Source of the DNA: Candidatus Omnitrophota bacterium
GTDB taxonomy: Bacteria > Omnitrophota > Gorgyraeia > 2-01-FULL-45-10
DNA: 39,385 nt
Assembly (NCBI GenBank): GCA_030695725.1
Contig: JAUYPN010000032.1
Span: 1 to 39,385 of the forward strand
Direction of reading: 5' to 3'
Below are positions 32,773 to 39,131 of this stretch, one piece after another. The notes under the pieces were generated by a model, which saw only the letters and a list, made by a program, of their open reading frames with translations, did no database searches and had not been told where the DNA came from. Numbering within the stretch: the first letter of the stretch is position 1; every line of letters starts with the position of its first letter. Made by a program: the position numbers and the translations under genes.

Positions 32773-33779
32773 CGGGATTCCTGTCCTATGTTGAACTCTC
32801 TGCCTTCCAGATCTTTAAAAGCGTGCCCTTCGGAATCGCAGGGGTTGCAGAAGCCGTAATCATGGCACAGGAAGAAATCCTGCGGCATGACTATACGAAG
32901 ATCTTTATCCATCCCTCGACGCACTTCGTTTGCTCGGGATGGACCCTGAGCTTTTGTCGAAGGGTCCAATATATTGCCGAACTTTTCTTTGTGGCCCGTA
33001 TAAAGCTTATAGTGGCAGTTATATATATCTCCGTTCGGGGCGAAGAGGACTTTCTTCATGCGGCAATAGATATCTTTTTTCCCGGACTGGTTGAATCCCT
33101 CGCGATACGCTTCATAATTTCTTATGCCGTCTTCCTGCTCGCATACGACATCATAGGCGTCTTCCACCGGATACAGATCGTCTTCATGCCGTCCGAAAAA
33201 TCTCTGAAGCTTTACTATCTTGTGTATTTTCAACAATCTATTTTTATACTCCTCTATCTCTTTCATGTGCGCCGGATGCGCGACAAGAAATATGCTATGG
33301 ACAAAAAAACCCGCCTTTTTCATCTTCTTCACATTTTCGATGAATTTATCTATATCCGCGTACATAAAATGATACGAGGCGTTGAATTTAATACTACGTC
33401 TTCTTTTGATCTGCTTTAAGAATTTTACATCCCTGTTGAAAAATGGCGAGGTGAAGTTCGAGGTAACGGTTATCTTCCAATCCTTGTCGAGGTTATTGAG
33501 GATATACATAAAGTCAGGATGCAATGATGGCTCGCCGCCAGTGATCGATATCTTTTTTCTCTTTGGGTACCTTAGGAATCTTTTTTTGGTCCTTCCCGTG
33601 ATACTATTGAGGGACTCGACCCACTCTTTGCCGGAAATAAGCGGGTAATGCGCGATCGGCTGATTGGGAAGCGTTATCTTCTGCACGCAGTATTCGCACG
33701 GCAGGCTGCAGCTTAAATTGAGAAAGGCCCCGAAGTAATAATCGAACGGCGCCTCGATCACCCAGGTGTATTCAGGCAT
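32757..33779 (-). CDS. Radical SAM protein with a SPASM-like C-terminus and in-frame palindromic insertions
   Basis: The 340-residue protein has a [4Fe-4S] motif CSLPCEYC (Cys24, 28, 31) and ISITGGEPSLHPDF, the GGE SAM-binding motif. A C-terminal region with CRMKKVLFAPNGDIYNCHY and CHDYGFCNPC resembles a SPASM/twitch auxiliary-cluster domain, suggesting a peptide-modifying or related enzyme. The substrate is not identifiable. Between NILD and KDLRIVMP about 20 residues (PSTKAQGPSRANEVRRGM) are encoded by two adjoining palindromic elements. The C-terminal RLRGG also comes from a hairpin. Promoter boxes lie directly upstream; predicted leader about one base. It is 15 bases or so ahead of the signal-peptide radical SAM gene and may be co-transcribed. 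Confidence 0.85.
   Translation of the reverse strand: MPEYTWVIEAPFDYYFGAFLNLSCSLPCEYCVQKITLPNQPIAHYPLISGKEWVESLNSITGRTKKRFLRYPKRKKISITGGEPSLHPDFMYILNNLDKDWKITVTSNFTSPFFNRDVKFLKQIKRRRSIKFNASYHFMYADIDKFIENVKKMKKAGFFVHSIFLVAHPAHMKEIEEYKNRLLKIHKIVKLQRFFGRHEDDLYPVEDAYDVVCEQEDGIRNYEAYREGFNQSGKKDIYCRMKKVLFAPNGDIYNCHYKLYTGHKEKFGNILDPSTKAQGPSRANEVRRGMDKDLRIVMPQDFFLCHDYGFCNPCDSEGHAFKDLEGREFNIGQESRLRGG
32908..32968. repeat. Two abutting palindromic elements in frame in a radical SAM gene
   Basis: Element A: TCCATCCC (32908-32915) with GGGATGGA (32936-32943). Element B: TGGACCC (32940-32946) with GGGTCCA (32962-32968). They share a few bases. A's core CCCGAGCAAA...GCGTCGAGGG (minus strand) matches the ptsH element; B's core CCCTTCGACAAAAGCTCAGG is related to the one at 37774-37800. 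Confidence 0.87.
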
Positions 33780-33786
33780 GCATGGT

Positions 33787-33815
33787 ATTATAGGCCGGGC
33801 GGAGCGTTATATCAA
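33787..33815 (-). promoter_or_regulatory. Promoter of the 33779 radical SAM gene, near-leaderless
   Basis: Minus-strand TTGATA (33810-33815), a 17-base spacer and TATAAT (33787-33792). The -10 box ends seven bases before the ATG at 33779, so the predicted transcript starts about one base ahead of it. Confidence 0.75.
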
Positions 33816-33870
33816 GAATTTTTGGCTTGACAGTTTGGATTAAAAGTATGGACTTATATTTTGATTTTGC

Positions 33871-33876
33871 TATAAT
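33871..33876 (+). promoter_or_regulatory. Extended -10 promoter of the DedA-like gene
   Basis: TGCTATAAT has a perfect -10 box (33871-33876) preceded by the TGn extension. No good -35 box is at the usual distance. The ATG is nine bases beyond, so the leader would be about three bases. Confidence 0.6.
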
Positions 33877-33885
33877 GTGTCCCTT

Positions 33886-34512
33886 ATGGAGAAGGGTCTA
33901 CTCTGCGCTTTAAAAGCGCCGCTTCGCTGGATACGCCGCCTGTACGACTGGACGCTCCACTGGGCCAGGACAAAACAGGCCCCTTACGCCCTCTTTTTAA
34001 TAGCTTTTATCGAAAGCTCATTCTTCCCTATCCCGCCCGACGTGCTTCTTGTAGCGATGGTTGTGGCTCACCGGAAAAACTGGATCCGCAATGCCGCCAT
34101 CTGCACGCTCGGATCGGTCCTGGGAGCCCTCTTGGGCTACTTTATAGGATGGGGTTTATTTGAAACGGTAGGAAAATTTATCGTCACCACGTATCATCTC
34201 GAGGCCATCGTGAAGATGCTCGGTGAGAAATATGCCCAGAACGCGTTTCTTGTGGTATTCACCGCCGCATTCACTCCGATACCTTATAAGGCCATCACCA
34301 TTACCGCGGGGCTCTTTAAGATATCACTGACGACGCTTGTGATAGCTTCTATCGTAGGCCGGGCCGGCAGGTTTTTCTTAGTAGCGGCAGCGCTGCGCGT
34401 ATTCGGCAAGAAGATATCGGATTCTATTGAAAAATATTTCGATATATTCTCGATCGTCTTTCTTCTATTGGTCGTCAGCGGATTCCTCGCCCTGAAATAT
34501 TTTATAAAGTAA
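33886..34512 (+). CDS. DedA/VTT-family membrane protein (YqaA-like)
   Basis: The 208-residue protein has four to six membrane helices and the VTT-domain signature: FIESSFFPIPPDVLL and later FTAAFTPIPYKAITITAGLF, both with the conserved Pro-x-Pro re-entrant motif. Two Arg residues (RAGRFF) follow, typical of the family. Such proteins help move undecaprenyl phosphate or other lipids across the membrane. ATG at 33886 is chosen over GTG at 33877, which lies inside the promoter. It is divergent from the radical SAM gene and convergent with the next gene, four bases away. Confidence 0.87.
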   Translation: MEKGLLCALKAPLRWIRRLYDWTLHWARTKQAPYALFLIAFIESSFFPIPPDVLLVAMVVAHRKNWIRNAAICTLGSVLGALLGYFIGWGLFETVGKFIVTTYHLEAIVKMLGEKYAQNAFLVVFTAAFTPIPYKAITITAGLFKISLTTLVIASIVGRAGRFFLVAAALRVFGKKISDSIEKYFDIFSIVFLLLVVSGFLALKYFIK

Positions 34513-34516
34513 CTCT

Positions 34517-34822
34517 TCACTTCCCGCTTATCATCTGAATAACAATGCCCGCGACGACGCTTATTCCTATCAACAGGCCGATAATTGAAATGGTGTCCTT
34601 CGTATCCTTGTTCTCTTTTACAAGCACAAGCATCCCCAGTCCCGCTCCGGCGCATAGCCCCGCCACCATCGAACCAAAACTGATGGCGCCCTTGGCGAAG
34701 AGCCCTGCTAAGAGAACCGAGGCAAAACAGTTCGGTATGAGCTCTGAGACAAAAAAATAGACGGCCGCCAGTATTGGCAGCAGTCTTATTGTATCCGTGA
34801 AAGCATCCGTTAACAGATACAT
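34517..34822 (-). CDS. Shortened transporter-like membrane protein, perhaps derived from a putative Mn transporter
   Basis: The 101-residue product has three to four hydrophobic segments. Its first residues (LTDAFTDTIRLLPILAAVYF) resemble the N-terminus, and the remainder (AGLCAGAGLGMLVLVKENKD onwards) the C-terminus, of the ten-helix 'putative manganese transporter' family as I remember it. If so, the middle is deleted and the two ends are joined in frame. It starts two bases after the stop of the zinc-finger/radical SAM operon on the same strand. A complete small protein of another family is the alternative. No ribosome site is obvious, so it is likely coupled to the upstream gene. Confidence 0.5.
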   Translation of the reverse strand: MYLLTDAFTDTIRLLPILAAVYFFVSELIPNCFASVLLAGLFAKGAISFGSMVAGLCAGAGLGMLVLVKENKDTKDTISIIGLLIGISVVAGIVIQMISGK

Positions 34823-34823
34823 T

Positions 34824-36143
34824 TTACGCTTTTTTTAAACTCGTCCCGCAGCGTGGATTGGGTTGCGCCAGCCACGTCATGTTGCAGTTATGTTTCACCC
34901 ATTCCTTGATGGTGAAATGACCTATGAAGCGGAACATGGCGTTCCTGAAGTGCAGCTGAATGAGCGAGGCGAGCGCCCTGCGCAGAGAATAAAATTTTAT
35001 ATACGCCTGGAGAGCGGTCGTCTGCAGGTCTTTTGCCGATAACAATTTCGGGTTGAACACGACGTGCTGGCCGTCATAAAGGCTCCAGTCCTTTGTGAAG
35101 ATCCTCTTCTGCTCGTCCAAAGATTCATAGACTTTCGTGCCCGGGAACGGAGTAAGTATCGCCATCTGTATGGTATCTATCTTATGTTTTATGGTGAACT
35201 TTAATGTCTCCCATATGGCGCTCTTGCCGTCATCCTCTCCCCCCAATATGAACATGCCGTGGATCTTTATCTTTCTTCTGTGAAAAGAACGTATGGCGCT
35301 CACGATCTCATCAAGGGTCTGCCGCTTCTTGTAGGCCTGCAATGTCGCGGGATTTATGGATTCGAAGCCGATGCAGACCGCCCTGCACCCCGAGTCGGCC
35401 ATGAGCCTCAGGAGCCCCTTGTCTTTGGCGGCGTCACAACGCACCTGGCAGTTCCAGTGATTCATCCTATTCTTCCGCAGAAGCTCCAAGAGAAGCCTTG
35501 TACGCTTCGGATCGGCTGTGAAATTATCGTCCACGAAGAAGAACGATCTCGTGCGCCTGGACTTCATCTCTTCGATGATATTTTCGGCGCTGCGGAAACG
35601 GTATTTGCGCCCGAAGATCTTTGTGACCGAGCAAAAACTACAGTCAAAAGGGCATCCTCTTGATGTGGAGATAGGCATGGTAAGGAACGAAGGCCAAAAG
35701 CCTTTGACTAATGTGAAGTCGGGATTAGGCAGGGTGTCTAAGTCCTCTACCGGAGTGCCATAAACGATAGGCTCTCTTCTCCTGCCCTCGGCCACATCTA
35801 CGATAGCATCATCGGCCTCTCCCACCACGACCTGTCTGCAGAACGGAAGCGCCTCCTCCGGAAGCAGACTCGCGTGAACGCCGCCGATGATCACTTTATC
35901 TTTGGGGAATTGCCTGGCTATCTCGTAGCCGCGCTTGGCCGTTGAAGTCAGAATGGAAATGCCGATAAGATCCGCGCCGAGCTTCGAATAGTTGGGCTTA
36001 TGAATGTCTTCGTTGTAGATCTCGACCTTGTGCCCTCTCTTCTTTAGGATGGTCCCGAGGTAGACCGGACCCAATAGAGGCATGGACGACTTGCTGTAGA
36101 CATTTCCTTCTGAAGCGGTAGGCTCTATGAGGACTATCTTCAT
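34824..36143 (-). CDS. B12-binding-domain radical SAM protein
   Basis: The 439-residue protein has an N-terminal Rossmann-like cobalamin-type domain (residues 1-130: PVYLGTILKKRGHKVEIY, ADLIGISILTST, IIGGVHASLLP) and a radical SAM core with STSRGCPFDCSFCSV (Cys164, 168, 171). A C-terminal DUF4070-like helical region follows. Such proteins catalyse methylations or other C-C bond formation on lipids, hopanoids or natural products; the substrate here is not clear. ATG at 36143 directly follows the TGA of the small zinc-finger gene (TGAATG), so translation is coupled. Confidence 0.9.
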   Translation of the reverse strand: MKIVLIEPTASEGNVYSKSSMPLLGPVYLGTILKKRGHKVEIYNEDIHKPNYSKLGADLIGISILTSTAKRGYEIARQFPKDKVIIGGVHASLLPEEALPFCRQVVVGEADDAIVDVAEGRRREPIVYGTPVEDLDTLPNPDFTLVKGFWPSFLTMPISTSRGCPFDCSFCSVTKIFGRKYRFRSAENIIEEMKSRRTRSFFFVDDNFTADPKRTRLLLELLRKNRMNHWNCQVRCDAAKDKGLLRLMADSGCRAVCIGFESINPATLQAYKKRQTLDEIVSAIRSFHRRKIKIHGMFILGGEDDGKSAIWETLKFTIKHKIDTIQMAILTPFPGTKVYESLDEQKRIFTKDWSLYDGQHVVFNPKLLSAKDLQTTALQAYIKFYSLRRALASLIQLHFRNAMFRFIGHFTIKEWVKHNCNMTWLAQPNPRCGTSLKKA

Positions 36144-36305
36144 TCAGCGCCTTGTAAGCGACGCAGAGGAGATCTGCATCATGGTGAACTGCTGATGGAC
36201 GTGGCAGTAGGTCTCGGGATTATATATGCTCAAAATATGTCCGCACCCTGAAAATTTACAGATCCTGCGCTTCTTGTTCGTCTTTATCTTTCCTTTATAC
36301 ACCAT
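36144..36305 (-). CDS. Small zinc-finger-like protein
   Basis: The 53-residue product starts MVYKGKIKTNKKRRICKFSG. Its core reads CKFSGCGH, then SIYNPETYCHVHQ: two Cys, then Cys-His-x-His, a plausible zinc site. A basic N-terminus suggests nucleic-acid contact; function is unknown. AAGGGGG lies six bases before the ATG. The gene has a promoter of its own with TATAAT at 36325-36330 and is translationally coupled to the B12-binding radical SAM gene. It is short enough to be missed by usual ORF cut-offs. Confidence 0.8.
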   Translation of the reverse strand: MVYKGKIKTNKKRRICKFSGCGHILSIYNPETYCHVHQQFTMMQISSASLTRR

Positions 36306-36324
36306 TAGCTACCCCCTTGACGCT

Positions 36325-36353
36325 ATTATACTCTCAGCCCGGCCGTTTGTCCA
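36325..36353 (-). promoter_or_regulatory. Promoter of the zinc-finger/radical SAM operon
   Basis: Minus-strand TGGACA (36348-36353), a 17-base spacer and TATAAT (36325-36330). Start near 36318 gives a 12-base leader containing the ribosome site GGGGG. It is back to back with the next promoter. Confidence 0.7.
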
Positions 36354-36370
36354 TCGGTATATTACGCCGC

Positions 36371-36399
36371 TTGCTGTTTAGCGCTTTTAGGAGTATAAT
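36371..36399 (+). promoter_or_regulatory. Promoter of the small Lys-rich protein gene
   Basis: TTGCTG (36371-36376), a 17-base spacer and TATAAT (36394-36399). The TTG start follows at 36451, giving a leader of about 45 bases with GGGGAGG. Confidence 0.68.
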
Positions 36400-36450
36400 G
36401 ACGGCTCTGAGATTTACTCGGGTTAAAAGCCGGCAGGCGGGGAGGATGTA

Positions 36451-36615
36451 TTGGCAAGAGATAATTATTCATATAAGAAGTACGCCAGGGAGCTGGCAAA
36501 GAAGAAGAAGAAAGAAGAGAAACTGCAGCGCAAGCTCGATAAGAAGAATGCTAAGTCCGACGGAGAGCCGGGGCAGGTTTCCAGTGAGGCGACAGGCGCT
36601 GCCGGCAGCCTTTAA
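36451..36615 (+). CDS. Small conserved Lys-rich protein
   Basis: The 54-residue product begins MARDNYSYKKYARELAKKKK and continues as a highly charged helix of Lys, Glu and Arg before a Gly/Ser-rich tail. I recall very similar short proteins (M-A-R/K-x-N-Y-S-[YF]...) in many Proteobacteria and candidate phyla, of unknown function and perhaps ribosome- or RNA-associated. The start codon is TTG, five bases after GGGGAGG; an overlapping ATG in another frame at 36448 gives a protein with no such similarity. It is too short for usual ORF cut-offs. Confidence 0.75.
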   Translation: MARDNYSYKKYARELAKKKKKEEKLQRKLDKKNAKSDGEPGQVSSEATGAAGSL

Positions 36616-36678
36616 GGCTCCCTTGCCGGAATCGAAGGCTTTTTGTAAATAGTTGTGGCTAATCGCTAAAAAAAGCGG

Positions 36679-36782
36679 TATAATACCACGCGATAGTAAA
36701 TGTAGCTGGGAATCTTAAACCTTGAGGTTTTTTTCTTTAGCTGTTATTTGCTATTATTTTAGATGGAAGGAGGTAGCAGGCA
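36679..36782 (+). promoter_or_regulatory. Promoter and 5' leader of the cold-shock gene with a terminator-like hairpin
   Basis: TATAAT (36679-36684) lies about 100 bases before the ATG; no convincing -35 box is seen. The leader holds AAACC (36717-36721), loop TTGA and GGTTT (36726-36730) running into seven T, a small intrinsic-terminator-like hairpin. The ribosome site GGAGG is eight bases from the ATG. Long leaders with temperature-dependent folding are normal for cold-shock mRNAs. Confidence 0.55.
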
Positions 36783-36986
36783 ATGGTAAAAGGAAAAGTG
36801 AAATGGTTCAACGACGCTAAAGGATACGGCTTCATCACTCCTGATGATGGCAAGGATGTATTTGTGCATCACAGCGTTATTCAGGGTGATGGTTTTAAGT
36901 CTTTGAAGGAAGGCGAGGAAGTGGAGTTCGAGATCACGCAGGGACCCAAAGGCGAGCAGGCCACTAACGTAAAGAAGATAGCGTAA
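36783..36986 (+). CDS. Cold-shock protein (CspA family)
   Basis: The 67-residue OB-fold protein has VKGKVKWFNDAKGYGFI with RNP1 (KGYGFI) and RNP2 (VFVHHS), the single-stranded RNA/DNA-binding motifs. Such proteins act as RNA chaperones after cold shock or during fast growth. The length is typical. A strong ribosome site, a long leader and a downstream terminator mark it as a single-gene unit. Confidence 0.97.
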   Translation: MVKGKVKWFNDAKGYGFITPDDGKDVFVHHSVIQGDGFKSLKEGEEVEFEITQGPKGEQATNVKKIA

Positions 36987-37022
36987 ATAAGCTGTAAAGA
37001 GTAGTGCTGCAATATGTCAACG

Positions 37023-37055
37023 AGACCCGCATTAAGTGCGGGTTTCGTCTTTTCA
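37023..37055 (+). terminator. Intrinsic terminator of the cold-shock gene
   Basis: ACCCGCA (37025-37031), loop TTAAG and TGCGGGT (37037-37043), followed by the T-rich TTCGTCTTTT. It begins about 40 bases after the stop codon. Confidence 0.75.
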
Positions 37056-37126
37056 TATTACCTGAACCAACAGGGATAAGATCAACTTCTCAATTTACCT
37101 ATTGCATAACGACCGTGAACAGACCC

Positions 37127-37417
37127 TTATATTGTTTGGGCTTTGGTATAGTTGGCCAGAGTCGGATTTGACCTGTTCATAACAACTGATATATACCAAC
37201 CTACAAAAATAACGACTGTAATGGCTACTCCCAACATTAGATCACTAATTATATTTTTGGAAATGAGAAACAGCTCACCATTCCAAAGGTGATCTATAAC
37301 GCCAAAAATGGCCCCTCCCCATAGTAGCAGGTTGAGCCACCATATCTTGACGCTTTTTGTCTTACCCCATACTGCGGATGTAATCACAGCCCCTACTGCC
37401 GGAACAGCATAACACAT
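37127..37417 (-). CDS. Small membrane protein of unknown function
   Basis: The 96-residue product has three hydrophobic segments (about 1-18, 26-44 and 58-80), with conserved-looking WWLNLLLWGGAIFGVIDHLW in the middle. No family is recognised. An excellent ribosome site (AAAGGAGG, seven bases from the ATG) supports translation. The preceding 200 bases contain possible hairpins that could be a structured leader. Confidence 0.6.
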   Translation of the reverse strand: MCYAVPAVGAVITSAVWGKTKSVKIWWLNLLLWGGAIFGVIDHLWNGELFLISKNIISDLMLGVAITVVIFVGWYISVVMNRSNPTLANYTKAQTI

Positions 37418-37620
37418 ATTTTTTCACCTCCTTTATCGCGCCGCTTTAATACCTCGTTCGTGCTACCCATAAAATACTCATGAACTCACGAGGAGAAGAC
37501 TGGGATCCCTCTCGTATGAGCCGAGGGGAAACCTTTCTGTTTACATAAGTATCTATTATAGACCAATTAATGCCGGAAACAAGCGAATTTTGCTGTTTAG
37601 ATAGTTGCAATTATTCGCGG
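37418..37620. other. Intergenic region with possible structured leader (minus strand)
   Basis: No gene is supported. On the minus strand CTCGTG-AGTT-CATGAG (around 37481-37496) and CCCTC...GAGGG pairings around 37506-37535 could form hairpins upstream of the 37417 start. I could not match them to a known riboswitch class. Confidence 0.35.
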
Positions 37621-37773
37621 TCACATTTTATAAGCTTTTATATTTGCACATACCGCTGATGGATGTCCTGTACGGGCATTGCGGCATTTAGAGATGAATT
37701 TAATGTTTTTAAATCCTGCTTTCTCCATAAGAGCCAAGAAATCCTTTTCCACCAATGCGCCTCCAATACACCT
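37621..37773 (-). pseudogene. C-terminal remnant of a class I methyltransferase
   Basis: The frame ending in TGA at 37621 reads GALVEKDFLALMEKAGFKN and KAY-K-M at the end. The first part matches the typical C-terminal helix/strand of SAM methyltransferases (xDFLxLMExAGF). The catalytic Rossmann half is missing: the frame is only about 50 codons long and runs back into the palindromic element and barrel gene stop. A 44-residue product from TTG at 37755 with GGAGG upstream is possible. Confidence 0.55.
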
Positions 37774-37800
37774 TAAGCCCTGAGCCTGCCGAAGGGCTTA
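37774..37800. repeat. Palindromic element supplying the stop codon of the barrel gene
   Basis: TAAGCCC (37774-37780) and GGGCTTA (37794-37800) are perfect arms; the core TGAGCCTGCCGAA is of the GGCAGGCTCAGGG kind. The TAA of the outer-membrane gene is the first triplet of the right arm on the minus strand. Related to the element at 32940-32968. Confidence 0.82.
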
Positions 37801-39102
37801 ATAGCTGTAACGTAAACGGCTGTAAACATTAGAATCGCCCTTATACTGACCCCAATCCGCATTGTCCTGGTTTCCGAGAAATATATTACCGCCAATGATA
37901 AGACTCCACGCATCTGCAGCCTTCCATGAGAGTGAAGGCCTGAGATACACATCCTTGTCTACTGGGCTATAGAAGACAAAGAGAGAAGCATTGACCGTCT
38001 GATTCGCGAAGAGTTTCGTAAACCGTAACGTGTACTGTTGATACGCCTTGTCATCCTGGAGGTCGCCGGGCAGAAGGCTGTTCTTGTAGGCAGTATAATG
38101 CAGCATCTGAATAATGTAGTATTGGAGACCCGCTTCAAAGTCGTTCTTGAATCCGCGCTTATACCCAATGAGATACTGCATGGTCGAACCTTGCACCAAG
38201 CGGTTCTTGGCGTAATCGTCTTCCTTTGAATCCAGAAAGCCTGCTTCAAAATTAGCTATGCCTCCAACGGCCGGAACAGGTCCCTGGACGCTTGCGCCAT
38301 ATACATCGAGCTCGGGATAATAGAGCTCTCCCGTCTGCTGATTCTTGTATCCTACGGGACTTTTATAGAAACCATGGTTATAGTAGAAAGCCCATTCGTA
38401 GCTATTCACTGTCTCATAGAGCCTCGCCGCTACTTCAGTATTATTGATCTTCATCGGAGGCTCGCGAAAAAATCGATCTGACTGTGCGCCGACCACCCGG
38501 CCGAACAACGGATCAAAGAAAGAGATCCTTCTTCCCTTCGGCACATTATTAGATGTAAATGCCGGTATGGCCACAAGGTCGAGTGACGCTAACTTCCCGG
38601 AGAGTGTAAGGCGCCCCGCATACGACGGCAGTTTAAGGTATTCGTCGTCCCTTCCTATGATGAACGATACGTAGTCTTTCGGAAACTGGTCATTTATGAA
38701 TATGTAGTCCCCCGTGCCCCAAGTCAGTATCTGCTCGCCGATCTTGACATCCGCAAAACTGAATGGCGTAAAAGCTATATAGAGTTCCCGCGGGCCCCAC
38801 CACTTTGGCTGTTCCGTATACTCATCTATGAGGACATCGGTCTTGAAGAAGATCTCGGTGTTCCATTGCTTAAGGATGGCGAACTCGTCAGGAAAATACC
38901 GTAGCTTGAACTGTGAGCGCTGCTCTGCCATGTTGTAGCCATTCTTCGACGCCAGCTTGTCATCATTCACTTTCAACCCAATGTCGGCCTCGACAAAGCC
39001 GTGCAGCTTTGGCACTTCGGCGGCAGGCACTGCGACGGACGCGCACATACTTACCGTCGCTGTCGCCGCCAGAATTACCAATATTTTATTAATATTCGTC
39101 AT
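37798..39102 (-). CDS. Outer-membrane beta-barrel protein (DUF1302/alginate-export-like)
   Basis: The 434-residue product has a signal peptide (MTNINKILVILAATATVSM... up to VPAA) and then a sequence of alternating beta strands with frequent aromatic residues (RELYIAFTPFSFADVKIGEQ, and LYYPEL further on). The C-terminus ends RYSY, an aromatic BAM-targeting end. It would be a 14-18-strand channel in the outer membrane. Such barrels accompany an RND/MMPL exporter and a LolA-like sorting protein in lipid-export clusters; a LolA-like gene is indeed just upstream, the exporter would be outside the window. ATG at 39102 follows AAGG by six bases; the longer start at 39147 overlaps the upstream gene. 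Confidence 0.75.
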   Translation of the reverse strand: MTNINKILVILAATATVSMCASVAVPAAEVPKLHGFVEADIGLKVNDDKLASKNGYNMAEQRSQFKLRYFPDEFAILKQWNTEIFFKTDVLIDEYTEQPKWWGPRELYIAFTPFSFADVKIGEQILTWGTGDYIFINDQFPKDYVSFIIGRDDEYLKLPSYAGRLTLSGKLASLDLVAIPAFTSNNVPKGRRISFFDPLFGRVVGAQSDRFFREPPMKINNTEVAARLYETVNSYEWAFYYNHGFYKSPVGYKNQQTGELYYPELDVYGASVQGPVPAVGGIANFEAGFLDSKEDDYAKNRLVQGSTMQYLIGYKRGFKNDFEAGLQYYIIQMLHYTAYKNSLLPGDLQDDKAYQQYTLRFTKLFANQTVNASLFVFYSPVDKDVYLRPSLSWKAADAWSLIIGGNIFLGNQDNADWGQYKGDSNVYSRLRYSY

Positions 39103-39131
39103 AATCGGCCTTAACAAGAATAAAGTTCTTC

